Shown here: in pieces, positions 43,514-51,987 of the stretch
Layout of the letters: each line of letters starts with the position of its first letter
Numbering within the stretch: position 1 is the stretch's first letter
Source of the DNA: Thiocapsa sp. UBA6158
Lineage (GTDB): Bacteria; Pseudomonadota; Gammaproteobacteria; Chromatiales; Chromatiaceae
DNA length: 64,000 nucleotides
Assembly: GCF_002423035.1 (NCBI RefSeq)
Contig: NZ_DIUM01000008.1
Location: forward strand, 1 to 64,000
Direction: 5' to 3'
Program-made: the position numbers and the translations under genes
The notes under the pieces: generated by a model
What the model was told of the DNA's origin: nothing
What the model saw: the letters and a program-made list of their open reading frames with translations, nothing else
Database searches by the model: none

Positions 43514-44592
43514 AGATGTCCACTTACACGTCGATTCCACTCGCGGCTGTCGTTGCTTCTGTGTTTGTTGCGGGCTGTGAAGCTCCGCCCCCCGAGACGG
43601 TGCAATTGGGTTATCGCGGTCTTGCGATGGAGCATGTCCAGAACCCCGGCGATCTGGCTCGAAGCTATAAAGCAAACCAGCCTCCCGAGGTTATTCCGGC
43701 GGCGCCGCCGGGTGGGCCGAAGGTCTCCGCGGTCTATGAAAATGTTCAGGTCCTGAGTGATCTCACCGTTGCGGATTTCACCCGCCTGATGGTAGCCGTC
43801 ACGACTTGGGTCGCTCCCGAGCAGGGCTGCAACTACTGCCATGTGCCCGGCAACTGGGCGTCGGATGACATCTATACGAAGGTCGTATCGCGCAAGATGT
43901 TCGAGATGACGCAGCAGGCCAATTCGGCATGGAAGGACCATGTCGCCGATACGGGCGTCACTTGCTATACCTGTCACCGGGGCAAGCCGGTACCCGAGTA
44001 CGTCTGGACCACTGATCCGGGTCCGAATCTGCCATCCGGTGTGGCTCCGACAGGCCAGAACATTGCTTCATCGACGGTTGCCTACGCGTCCTTGCCGTTC
44101 GACCCCTTCACGCCGTTCCTCGATCAGGCGAACGAGATCCGCGTAATCGGCGATTCGGCCCTACCGAGCGGCAACTTGGCTTCGACCAAGCAAGCAGAGT
44201 GGACCTACGGCTTGATGATGCATATGTCCGACGCACTCGGCGTCAACTGCACCTTCTGCCACAACAGTCGGTCTTTCTTCGCTTGGGATCAGAGCACCCC
44301 GCAGCGCACCACCGCTTGGTATGCGATCCGGCATGTGCGTGAGATGAACCAAGAATACATCTGGCCGTTGAACGAGATGTTGCCCGAAACGCGGAAGGGT
44401 CCGTTAGGCGACCCCTACCGTGTGAGCTGCGCGACCTGCCATCAGGGCGCTTATAAGCCACTTTACGGCGCTCAGATGCTCAAGGACTACCCCGCACTTG
44501 CAGGTCCGACCCTGACCGCGGCGCCCGAGGAAGCGCCTCCGGTCGAGCCCGCGGCAGACGCAGCGCCCGCGGCCCAGCCGAAGCCGTTGTAG
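43510..44592 (+). CDS. pufC: Tetraheme cytochrome c subunit of the reaction centre (lipoprotein)
   Basis: PufC re-reduces the photo-oxidised special pair. Four CxxCH motifs are present: CNYCH, CYTCH, CTFCH and CATCH, so all four hemes can be attached. The signal peptide ends in a lipobox (FVAGC, Cys near residue 22), so the protein is a lipoprotein on the periplasmic face. A Pro/Ala/Glu-rich tail closes the 360-residue protein. It overlaps pufM by 4 bp. A perfect hairpin 48 bp downstream separates it from the extra LH1 genes. Confidence 0.97.
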   Translation: MKMSTYTSIPLAAVVASVFVAGCEAPPPETVQLGYRGLAMEHVQNPGDLARSYKANQPPEVIPAAPPGGPKVSAVYENVQVLSDLTVADFTRLMVAVTTWVAPEQGCNYCHVPGNWASDDIYTKVVSRKMFEMTQQANSAWKDHVADTGVTCYTCHRGKPVPEYVWTTDPGPNLPSGVAPTGQNIASSTVAYASLPFDPFTPFLDQANEIRVIGDSALPSGNLASTKQAEWTYGLMMHMSDALGVNCTFCHNSRSFFAWDQSTPQRTTAWYAIRHVREMNQEYIWPLNEMLPETRKGPLGDPYRVSCATCHQGAYKPLYGAQMLKDYPALAGPTLTAAPEEAPPVEPAADAAPAAQPKPL

Positions 44593-44640
44593 CGCGTCGG
44601 CCGGCTTGGCTGGCTGACGAAGGCACGGAGGCCACAAGCA

Positions 44641-44662
44641 GCGCCGGATTCCGGTCCGGCGC
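44641..44662 (+). other. Perfect hairpin between pufC and the second LH1 gene set
   Basis: GCGCCGGA-TTCCGG-TCCGGCGC is an uninterrupted 8-bp GC-rich stem. No T run follows, so it may stop some transcripts or act as an RNA processing or stability element that sets the level of the downstream pufA-pufB-pufA genes. Confidence 0.5.
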
Positions 44663-44792
44663 ACGTCGGGTGAGATGGTTCAGCAGGCCGTGCCCTTCCT
44701 TGGTTCTGGCCGAGCAGCGGGGCAACGATTGAAGGCCCGCCGGGCGTTTGCTGATACAGCAGCACCCATCTGATAGTCACTGGAGTACACAG

Positions 44793-44927
44793 ATGCACAA
44801 AATTTGGCAGATCTTCGATCCGCGCAGAACACTCGCAGGCTTGTTCGCATTCTTGCTCGTCCTGGCTTTGTTGATCCATTTTATCCTGCTCAGCAGTCCG
44901 GGCTTCAACTGGCTCGGGGGCGTTTAG
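44793..44927 (+). CDS. pufA: LH1 alpha polypeptide, short second copy
   Basis: A 44-residue alpha chain: MHKIWQIFDPRRTL, then the helix with LLIHFILLSS carrying the bacteriochlorophyll histidine, and FNWLGGV at the end. It lacks the C-terminal tail found on the other two alpha chains (70 and 67 residues), and SSPGFNW replaces STADFNW. GGAG lies seven bases upstream of the start. It has no beta gene directly before it, unlike normal pufBA pairs. It is real by sequence, but its partner is probably one of the two beta chains. Confidence 0.93.
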   Translation: MHKIWQIFDPRRTLAGLFAFLLVLALLIHFILLSSPGFNWLGGV

Positions 44928-45060
44928 TCCGGTGTTCGCATCGGGAGCGTCCGAGTCGCCGCAAAGGGCGCACGGGCGGTCCGCTCCACTGTGGTCCCCG
45001 CCGCGGGGAAGTTCGCGGTAACGGCCAACTGGCCAAAACATGACAAGTGAGGGTAATTCC

Positions 45061-45204
45061 ATGGCTGAAGTGAAAAGCACGTCCGGTCTGACCGAAGAAG
45101 AGGCGAAGGAATTTCACGGTATCTTCGTGCAGAGCATGACCGGCTTCTTCGGCGTCGTCATTGTCGCTCACATCCTTGCGTGGCTCTGGCGCCCCTGGCT
45201 GTAG
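45061..45204 (+). CDS. pufB: LH1 beta polypeptide, second copy
   Basis: A 47-residue beta chain (MAEVKSTSGLTEEEAKEFHG, FFGVVIVAHILAWLWRPWL) differing from the first copy at only a handful of positions, mainly the N-terminal MAEVKSTSGL versus MAENTSMSGM. It precedes the third pufA by 87 bp and forms a normal B-A pair with it. Confidence 0.95.
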   Translation: MAEVKSTSGLTEEEAKEFHGIFVQSMTGFFGVVIVAHILAWLWRPWL

Positions 45205-45291
45205 TCGAGCGCCTTAGACTCGCGATGGATTCCGACGGGAGGAGCGCAGCGATCTGCACCGTCCCGCTTTATGTCTTCAGGAGATAAACTC

Positions 45292-45495
45292 ATGCACAAA
45301 ATTTGGCAGATCTTTGATCCGCGCAGAACGCTGGTGGCTTTGTTCGGTTTCCTCTTGGTGCTCGGACTGTTGATCCACTTCATCCTGCTCAGCACGGCCG
45401 ACTTCAATTGGCTGTCCGACGGCGCGCCTGCCTCCGGTAAGGCTGCTGCCGTGACGCCTGCCGCACAGATGGCTCCCCTGCCTGCCGGCCGTTAA
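45292..45495 (+). CDS. pufA: LH1 alpha polypeptide, third copy
   Basis: A 67-residue alpha chain: MHKIWQIFDPRRTLVAL, the helix with LLIHFILLST and FNWLSDG, then an Ala/Pro-rich tail. ATG 45292 with GGAGA (45280-45284) seven bases upstream is preferred to an in-frame ATG at 45271. The first 14 residues match the short copy at 44793, so those two probably arose by duplication. It ends the puf operon. Confidence 0.95.
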   Translation: MHKIWQIFDPRRTLVALFGFLLVLGLLIHFILLSTADFNWLSDGAPASGKAAAVTPAAQMAPLPAGR

Positions 45496-45590
45496 ATCAG
45501 GCCGGGAGTTGCGGTCTCGGGCGGGCGGCATGCAATGTCGGCGCCGCCCCTGATCGCAACGCTCCAATCACTCCGCCCGAAGCGTTCCGC

Positions 45591-46019
45591 ATGTTCTTCC
45601 CCTGCGAATCGATTCTCCTGAGCACGGCCGCACCGATCGAAATCATCGATATAACGGCGATTGTACGAACAGCCTTTCAAAACAGCGGTGTCATGCAGGG
45701 TCAAGTGACCCTCTTCTCACCCCACACGACCGCATTCGTCTGCTTGAACGAAAAAGAGCAGATGTTGCAGCGCGATATGCTCGATTTCCTCCACCGCCTC
45801 GTTCCCGCCGAGACGGATTTCCGTCATAATCGTGACCCGGTCGACGGCCGACTCAACGCGCATTCCCACCTGCTCGGACTCTTCATGAACGCCTCTGAAA
45901 CCATCCCGATTGCCGATGGATGTTTGCTCCTCGGTGGATGGCAATCGATCTTTTTCATTGAATTGGATGGCCCGCGCGACGAGCGTCGGCTTCTGATGCA
46001 GATCAGCGGAGAGCAATAG
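45591..46019 (+). CDS. YjbQ/UPF0047-family protein
   Basis: A 142-residue member of the small YjbQ (UPF0047) family. Characteristic segments are VTLFSPHTTAFVCLNE and NRDPVDGRLNAHSHLLGLFM, with conserved His residues that bind metal in solved structures, and GWQSIFFIELDGPRDERRL. Some members have weak thiamine-phosphate synthase activity, but the physiological role is unknown. It lies 95 bp after the last pufA. The RubisCO-like gene starts 3 bp after its stop, so these two are surely co-transcribed. Confidence 0.85.
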   Translation: MFFPCESILLSTAAPIEIIDITAIVRTAFQNSGVMQGQVTLFSPHTTAFVCLNEKEQMLQRDMLDFLHRLVPAETDFRHNRDPVDGRLNAHSHLLGLFMNASETIPIADGCLLLGGWQSIFFIELDGPRDERRLLMQISGEQ

Positions 46020-46022
46020 CGG

Positions 46023-47324
46023 ATGACGGCAGCCGATCTCGAAGGGTTTTTCGCGGATGCGGATACCCTGGATCCCGACGCCTATCTAGGTCTCGACTAT
46101 TACATGGAGTGTCGGGGAGACCCGCGCGTTGCAGTCGCACATTTCTGCTCGGAGCAGTCGACCGCCCAGTGGCGCCGGGTCGGCTCGGCGGAGGACTTGC
46201 GCGCGGAATTCGGTGCAAAGGTCGTCCAACTCGCCGTCGATGCGACCCTGCAGGACTTCAGCTACGGGTTGAATGCGCCTGGCGAAGGCAAGATTCATGC
46301 GTGTCGTGTCCGCATCGCCCATCCCCACCGCAACTTCGGTCCTCGTATTCCGAACCTCCTGAGTGCGGTCTGCGGCGAAGGCACCTTCTTCTCGCCGGGT
46401 GCCCCTGTCGTGAAGTTGCTCGACATTCATTTCCCGGATGCCTATTTGAGGCGTTTCGACGGGCCACGCTACGGTGTCGAAGGTTTTCGCGACTTGCTCG
46501 GGGTCTACGACCGCCCGATCTTCTTCGGGGTGATCAAGCCCAATATCGGATTGGCGCCGGAGGATATGGCCGAGCTTGCCCTCCAGGGATGGCTGGGCGG
46601 ACTGGATGTCGCCAAAGACGACGAGATGCTTTGCGATACCGACTGGTGTAGCCTTGAACGACGCTCCGCACTGTTGGGTGCCGCCCGGCGGCGCGCGGAA
46701 GCGCAGACGGGCACGCCGAAGGGCTACCTGGCCAACGTCACAGACGAGGTGGATCGATTGAGCGATCTGCACGACGCGGCTGTCGGCAACGGTGCCAATG
46801 CCCTGCTCGTAAACGCTCTTCCGGTGGGCTTGAGTGCCGTTCGGATGCTGGCGCAACACACACGAGTGCCCTTGGTGGCGCATTTCCCGATGCTTGCGGC
46901 GCTGAGTCGCTTGGAACATTTCGGCATCAGCTCCCTGGTCATGACCAAGCTGCAGCGACTGGCCGGATTCGATGTCATCATTATGCCGGGCTTCGGCGGG
47001 CGAATGTTCATGTCGGACGCCGAGGTGTGTCGCAACGCCGCCGCCTGCCTCGAGCCGATGGGCCATCTGCGCCCGAGTCTGCCGGTGCCCGGCGGGAGCG
47101 ATTGGGCCGGCACGCTGAAGCGGGTTCATGACACGCTCGGAACGCGTGATTTCGGCTTCGTGCCGGGACGCGGGGTCTTCGGGCACCCGATGGGGCCTCG
47201 CGGCGGTGCCGCCAGCCTCCGTCAGGCGTGGGATGCCATCACTGCCGGCATCTCGATCGAGGATCATGCCCGGCATCATGCCGAGCTGCGTGCCGCGATC
47301 GACACCTTCGGTTGCAGTACCTGA
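46023..47324 (+). CDS. RubisCO-like protein (form IV), not a carboxylase
   Basis: A 433-residue RubisCO superfamily protein. The metal-site motif GGLDVAKDDE keeps the lysine, Asp and Glu equivalent to K201, D203 and E204. Other carboxylase residues are changed: KPNIG replaces KPKLG (second lysine lost), AHFPML stands where HRAMH is expected, and loop 6 reads MPGFGGRMF without the VGKLEG lysine. It therefore cannot fix CO2 in the normal way. Form IV proteins act as enolases or isomerases in methylthioadenosine salvage; the Rhodospirillum rubrum one feeds carbon into isoprenoid precursors. Here idi follows 48 bp downstream and a yjbQ-type gene precedes it. The exact reaction is not known. Confidence 0.88.
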   Translation: MTAADLEGFFADADTLDPDAYLGLDYYMECRGDPRVAVAHFCSEQSTAQWRRVGSAEDLRAEFGAKVVQLAVDATLQDFSYGLNAPGEGKIHACRVRIAHPHRNFGPRIPNLLSAVCGEGTFFSPGAPVVKLLDIHFPDAYLRRFDGPRYGVEGFRDLLGVYDRPIFFGVIKPNIGLAPEDMAELALQGWLGGLDVAKDDEMLCDTDWCSLERRSALLGAARRRAEAQTGTPKGYLANVTDEVDRLSDLHDAAVGNGANALLVNALPVGLSAVRMLAQHTRVPLVAHFPMLAALSRLEHFGISSLVMTKLQRLAGFDVIIMPGFGGRMFMSDAEVCRNAAACLEPMGHLRPSLPVPGGSDWAGTLKRVHDTLGTRDFGFVPGRGVFGHPMGPRGGAASLRQAWDAITAGISIEDHARHHAELRAAIDTFGCST

Positions 47325-47372
47325 GTCGCATGACGGCGACGTCCCGATGAGATGTTTCGTTGGAGGTTATCC

Positions 47373-47945
47373 TTGAGTGCCCGATTCGTACCGCCGCTTG
47401 CCGCCGACGCCCTGGAGCGCGCAGCGCAGCGTGACGCCTGCGAGCAGGTGATCTTGGTCGATGACCGGGATCTGACCCTCGGTAGCGCCGGCAAGATCGC
47501 CGTGCATCGCGACGGTCAATTGCACCGAGCCTTCTCGATCCTGGTCTTCGATGCGGCCGACCGGCTCCTGCTGCAGCGACGCGCCGATGCCAAGTATCAC
47601 TTCGCGACGTGTTGGTCCAATACCTGTTGCGGCCATCCCAGGCCGGATGAGCCGACGATGCAGGCTGCGGGCCGTCGCCTGAAGGAAGAGTTCGGAATCC
47701 GGGTGCCGCTCGTCGAGCGCACCCAGCTCGTCTACCGTGCCGAGGACCAAGCATCGGGTCTGATCGAGCATGAGTATCTCCATGTCTTCTTCGGCGTTTA
47801 CGCCGGGGATCTCCGGCCTGATCCGTCCGAGATCGGGGCTTGGCGCTGGATGTCCGTCCCGGCTATCCAGCGCGCTCTGGCGCGTCGCCCCGAGTGGTTT
47901 ACGCCCTGGTTCGGCCTGCTGATGAATCGTCTGTTCCCCCGCTGA
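47373..47945 (+). CDS. idi: Isopentenyl-diphosphate delta-isomerase, type I
   Basis: Idi interconverts IPP and DMAPP, the building blocks for carotenoids, quinones and the pigment tail. The 190-residue Nudix-fold protein has the catalytic cysteine in WSNTCCGHPRPDE, the Nudix-like helix RRLKEEFGI and the catalytic Glu in LIEHEYLHVFFG. TTG 47373 is chosen because TTGGAGG lies six bases upstream; an ATG at 47352 lacks this and adds seven residues. It follows the RubisCO-like gene on the same strand. Confidence 0.93.
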   Translation: MSARFVPPLAADALERAAQRDACEQVILVDDRDLTLGSAGKIAVHRDGQLHRAFSILVFDAADRLLLQRRADAKYHFATCWSNTCCGHPRPDEPTMQAAGRRLKEEFGIRVPLVERTQLVYRAEDQASGLIEHEYLHVFFGVYAGDLRPDPSEIGAWRWMSVPAIQRALARRPEWFTPWFGLLMNRLFPR

Positions 47946-48200
47946 ATCGGCTGCCGACGGGCCGGTTCGGCGAAGCGGACGCGCGGACAGGCGAGCTTGA
48001 CCGAGACCGACCTGGTGATCGGCCGAGCAACCCCCAACCCGTCACCCGATCGCGGCCAATGACCATCGGTCGCGCTGCGCTCCGATCGGCTCCGGCGCAC
48101 GATCGACAGCCGCGCGCGACAGCACCCCGCAGACGTTTTGTCCGCCCGCCGGGCATGCGTATCATGTCGCTTGTTCTCTTGAGCTTTCCCGAGATCAGCC

Positions 48201-49196
48201 ATGCCTCCCGAACAATCGCTCCACGCCCCTTCGCGAACGACCCCCGAAACCCACCAGCGCGGACACGACAAGGTCTCGCGTATCCCGGTGAAGATCGAGC
48301 CCGCAACCGAGATCCTTCGCAAACCCGCGTGGATCCGGGCCAAGGCGCCCGTCGGGGCAGGGGTCAGCCGGATCAAGAGTCTGCTGCGCAAGGGCAAGCT
48401 GGCGACCGTCTGCGAAGAGGCGATGTGCCCGAACCTGGGCGAGTGCTTCAATCACGGCACCGCGACCTTCATGATCCTGGGCGATATCTGCACGCGGCGC
48501 TGCCCCTTCTGCGACGTGGCCCACGGGCGTCCGCAGCCTGTCGATCCGGACGAGCCGCGACACCTGGCCGAGTCGATCGCGGCCATGGGCCTTCGTTATG
48601 TCGTGATTACATCGGTGGATCGCGACGATCTTCGCGACGGCGGAGCCGCGCATTTCGCGGCTTGTCTGGCTGCGGTTCGGGAGCGCGGTCCGGCAATCAA
48701 GCTCGAGGTCCTGGTGCCTGATTTCCGCGGGCGCGAGGCGCTAGCGCTTGCGCAATTCGTGGGAGCCGGGGTGCCGGATGTCTTCAACCACAATCTCGAG
48801 ACGGTTCCGCGGCTCTATCGAGAGGCGCGCCCGGGCGCGGACTACGCGGGTTCGTTGCGGTTGCTCGCCGCCTTCAAGGCGGCTCATCCCGGCGTGCCGA
48901 CCAAGTCGGGGTTGATGCTCGGTCTCGGGGAGACATGCGAGGAGGTGGAGATGACCCTGCGGGATTTGCGCACCCACGGTTGTGACATGCTCACCTTGGG
49001 CCAGTATCTTCAGCCCAGTCGCGACCACCTGCCCGTGAAGCGCTATTGGACCCCGGACGAGTTCAAAGACCTCGGACGCTTCGCCGAGTCGATCGGGTTC
49101 TCCGGCGTCGCGAGCGCGCCCATGGTGCGCTCCTCTTACCATGCCGATCGTCAGGCGAGCGACGTCCTCGACAGTGCGACGTCGGCGGAGGGTTGA
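48201..49196 (+). CDS. lipA: Lipoyl synthase
   Basis: LipA inserts two sulfur atoms into protein-bound octanoyl groups to make lipoate. The 331-residue radical SAM enzyme has the auxiliary-cluster motif CEEAMCPNLGEC (CxxxxCxxxxxC) and the radical-SAM motif CTRRCPFCDVAHG. LKVD-type segments KLEVLVPDFRG and VFNHNLETVPRLY also fit. ATG 48201 gives the expected length. No lipB is next to it. The 255 bp before it hold no recognisable gene. Confidence 0.96.
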   Translation: MPPEQSLHAPSRTTPETHQRGHDKVSRIPVKIEPATEILRKPAWIRAKAPVGAGVSRIKSLLRKGKLATVCEEAMCPNLGECFNHGTATFMILGDICTRRCPFCDVAHGRPQPVDPDEPRHLAESIAAMGLRYVVITSVDRDDLRDGGAAHFAACLAAVRERGPAIKLEVLVPDFRGREALALAQFVGAGVPDVFNHNLETVPRLYREARPGADYAGSLRLLAAFKAAHPGVPTKSGLMLGLGETCEEVEMTLRDLRTHGCDMLTLGQYLQPSRDHLPVKRYWTPDEFKDLGRFAESIGFSGVASAPMVRSSYHADRQASDVLDSATSAEG

Positions 49197-49341
49197 CGGC
49201 GGGCCGCGGCGACAGCGCCCCGGCGCGGCAGCGCCGAGTGCCGCAGGTTGTGCCGGGCCGTGCGAGGCACGAGCAACCGTTCGCGCGAGTTGTGCTTCCT
49301 GTCGTCAGCACAAACTGGCATGGAAGGTTCCTGAAATCGCC

Positions 49342-50376
49342 TCAGTCTTGGGTCGGTAGATGGTCGCTGTAGCGTTCCATCAAATAACCGAGACAATCCT
49401 GGCGGATGACGACCTGGTTGCTCGTCAGCATCGAGGGCATCACGGGTTGTCGTAGACGCAGCTCATGGTCTTCGACGTGGAAATAGCGCTCGCCGACATC
49501 CCTGCCGTGCTCGTCGCGCACGTCCAGACCGATCCCCAAGCCCGGCGCGATGCGACCGAAGGCCATGCCTCGGGGCAGCTCGCAGAAGTTGAGATGCTCC
49601 AAGGCCGGATTGAGCTGAAGGTCGGCCTCCTCCGGAGAGAATCCGAACCCGACATCCTCTCGGATCTTCACCTGGGCAACCGTGTGGAAGAGATCGATAT
49701 CCTGCGGGGCGACCGGATGGGGCGAGATGCGAGCGAGATGCAACGCGGCTTCGATGAAGCCGCGGGCGTGCTCGATCCCCTGCTGCTCCCCGACCTTGCC
49801 GCATTCCACCGTGACGGACGGACACAGCTCGGCCATGGCAAGCGACTGTACCCCGACCGGTCGGGTGAAATAGACGACGATGCGCCCGAACAGATTGGCG
49901 AGGTTCAGAAACCGGTTGTCGATTCGATTCACGCAAGCGTAATGCGGATTCGAGCCTGTGTTGTTGTGGATGTCCAGACTGGCGAAGAGTCCGCGTTCGG
50001 CCATGATGCGCACGACCTCCGCCATGAGATCCTGCTCGGGGGTGTGAGCGCGATCGGTGCCGGGCCAGACTCGGTTGTAGTCCGGTTGTCCGGGCAGACG
50101 CCGCACCCCCGATGCCGCCGCGCTCACATTGCCGATGAAGATGCTCAGAGCGCGCGGCAAGCGCAGCTCGCCGAAGCGTTCGAGCCGTTCGCGCAGCAGA
50201 GCGCGGATCGCCTCCCACCCGACCGTCTCGTTGCCGTGCATGAGTACCGATACGAAGAGTGCGGGCTCGCGGGCGCCGGGCAGATGGATCAAGGTCGGCG
50301 CGCCGAGCAGCCGATCCAGCTCATGGCTTTTGGCCTCGAGGATGCCTTCGGGAAGATGATCGAACTCTTGGAGCAT
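49342..50376 (-). CDS. Succinylglutamate desuccinylase/aspartoacylase-family zinc hydrolase (M14)
   Basis: A 344-residue M14-type hydrolase. The zinc ligands His and Glu are in VLMHGNETVGWEA, the next conserved block is GNVSAAASGVRRLPGQPDYNRVWPG, and a third histidine lies in SLDIHNNTGSNPHY. It probably cleaves an N-acyl amino acid or a related amide; AstE, AspA and uncharacterised bacterial relatives share this fold. The start at 50376 (MLQEFDHL) is chosen over a longer frame rich in Arg/Ala. It is 92 bp downstream of a glutamate-cysteine ligase-like gene on the same strand. Confidence 0.82.
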   Translation of the reverse strand: MLQEFDHLPEGILEAKSHELDRLLGAPTLIHLPGAREPALFVSVLMHGNETVGWEAIRALLRERLERFGELRLPRALSIFIGNVSAAASGVRRLPGQPDYNRVWPGTDRAHTPEQDLMAEVVRIMAERGLFASLDIHNNTGSNPHYACVNRIDNRFLNLANLFGRIVVYFTRPVGVQSLAMAELCPSVTVECGKVGEQQGIEHARGFIEAALHLARISPHPVAPQDIDLFHTVAQVKIREDVGFGFSPEEADLQLNPALEHLNFCELPRGMAFGRIAPGLGIGLDVRDEHGRDVGERYFHVEDHELRLRQPVMPSMLTSNQVVIRQDCLGYLMERYSDHLPTQD

Positions 50377-50468
50377 GGCGTCTTGGTCGTCGATTCGCGA
50401 GTTGGTGTGGGTATCCGTCGAGCCTGTCGTGGTCGATGCGAGTGATCCGTGGCTTCGGCGCGATGCGA

Positions 50469-51893
50469 TCAGCCGAGCAAGGCCCACTCGTGTACCGGCC
50501 GCCCCGAGCCCTGCTGCTCCAGGTAGGCGCCGGTCAGGCCGGCCATGTCGGGGCCATGACGCGCGACCCAGGCGCGTTGCCAACGCGCGCCGCTTCGGCC
50601 CGTTTCGAGCCGCCGCTCGAGGATGCCGAGCCAATGCGCGATCTCCAGCGGGTCGATGCCTGCAGCCTGAAGCCCGCGCCGCGCTCGGGGCAAGAGATCC
50701 TCTCGGAGGATGCCTGTGACCGGCAGGATCGCGCCGTCGAGCCACTGAATCTCGGCATCCAGTCCTTCGCGTGCACAGGCATAAAAGGCCGCGCGGGTGT
50801 GCAGGAAGGGGATCCGCGATTCAGGCGGCTCGGGTTGATCGGCCAGATCGCGCACGGCACCGAGATACAAGGCCGCATTGGCGATCATGTCCGACACCGT
50901 CGGACCGGCCGGAACCACACGGTGCTCGATGCGCAGATGCGCTCGCCGTGCCGCATCGAAGCCGATCAGCGGGCGGTTCCAACGCCAAATGGTACCATTG
51001 TGAAGACGCAGATGGGCCAACGCCTGCGGTTCCTCCGCCATGAGGTGCGGGAGCAGGACCGGATAGCGGTCCAGGTTCGCGCGAAAGGTCTCCATGATGG
51101 AACGCTCGGCATACCGGAAGCCGAAGCTCACGCGTTCCTGCAGGATGGGGCCGCCCGGGGAGACCGCCTGCTCGAACAGCGGGATCCGGGTCTCGTCCCA
51201 GAGGTCATGTCCGAAGAGGTAGGGCGAATTGGCCGTGATGGCGACCATGGGTCCGCTGATGAGCTTCGAGGCGTTGTAGACGCGCGCCGCTTCCCCCGGT
51301 GTCACCTTGAGGTGGATCTGAAACGAGGTCGCGGCTGCCTCCAACATGACATCGTGCCACTCCAGCGCGAGACGGTCGCGACCCGCGATCTCGAGCCTCA
51401 GGGGGCGGTCGTGGCGCAAGGCGAAGATCTGTTCGTTGAGGGCGCGGTAACGCCGTCGGGGTGTCATCGCGCAGAGGCCCAGATGCTGAGGGCGCACGGT
51501 CGGCAGGATGCCGATCGCCAGAAGACGCGTCCCCAGCGTCTGCGCGACGCGGTCGCAGCGTTGCAGCGTCTCGCTCAGCTCGGTCGCGAGTCGAGACAGA
51601 CAGTCACCCGTCAGCGGCATCGGCGAGCCGTTGATCTCCGCGTTGAAGGTCGCGAGCTCCGCGACGACTAAGGGGTCGTTCAGGACTGCGAGCAGCGACT
51701 CCACCCGCGGTGCCGGCTCCATCTGCGGATCGACGAGGCAAGCCTCGAGCTCGAATCCCGCGGTCGGCTCGGATGTCTCGAACCGATCGCAGTCGAGCCA
51801 GTCCTCCAAGAGCGCCGTCTCCTCGCGCAGCCGGGCGGCGAACTCGACGAAGTCCTGGTGGGTGAAATGCGTCCCCGCAATCTCCTGGCCCAT
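50469..51893 (-). CDS. GCS2-type glutamate-cysteine ligase-like protein
   Basis: A 474-residue protein of the GCS2 carboxylate-amine ligase family. Visible family segments are AGFELEACLVD (start of the ATP-grasp-like fold), FNAEINGSPMPLTGDCLSRL, SFQIHLKV (substrate side) and ITANSPYLFGHDLWDETRIPL. Members join glutamate to an amine donor such as cysteine; some have other partners. Together with the downstream M14 hydrolase and the nearby sugar nucleotidyltransferase gene it forms a minus-strand group. The exact product is not determined by sequence. Confidence 0.82.
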   Translation of the reverse strand: MGQEIAGTHFTHQDFVEFAARLREETALLEDWLDCDRFETSEPTAGFELEACLVDPQMEPAPRVESLLAVLNDPLVVAELATFNAEINGSPMPLTGDCLSRLATELSETLQRCDRVAQTLGTRLLAIGILPTVRPQHLGLCAMTPRRRYRALNEQIFALRHDRPLRLEIAGRDRLALEWHDVMLEAAATSFQIHLKVTPGEAARVYNASKLISGPMVAITANSPYLFGHDLWDETRIPLFEQAVSPGGPILQERVSFGFRYAERSIMETFRANLDRYPVLLPHLMAEEPQALAHLRLHNGTIWRWNRPLIGFDAARRAHLRIEHRVVPAGPTVSDMIANAALYLGAVRDLADQPEPPESRIPFLHTRAAFYACAREGLDAEIQWLDGAILPVTGILREDLLPRARRGLQAAGIDPLEIAHWLGILERRLETGRSGARWQRAWVARHGPDMAGLTGAYLEQQGSGRPVHEWALLG

Positions 51894-51987
51894 CCCTCGT
51901 CCCCCGTGACGGTTGACTTAGGCTTCATTATGGTCGGATCTCGGGCCACTCGATAGGCGTCGAGGGGGTATGCCGAGCGCTCTGCGA

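Noticed and set aside
46023..47324. Functional RubisCO large subunit
   Set aside because: Second active-site lysine, the HR pair and the loop 6 lysine are replaced, and no small-subunit gene is adjacent.
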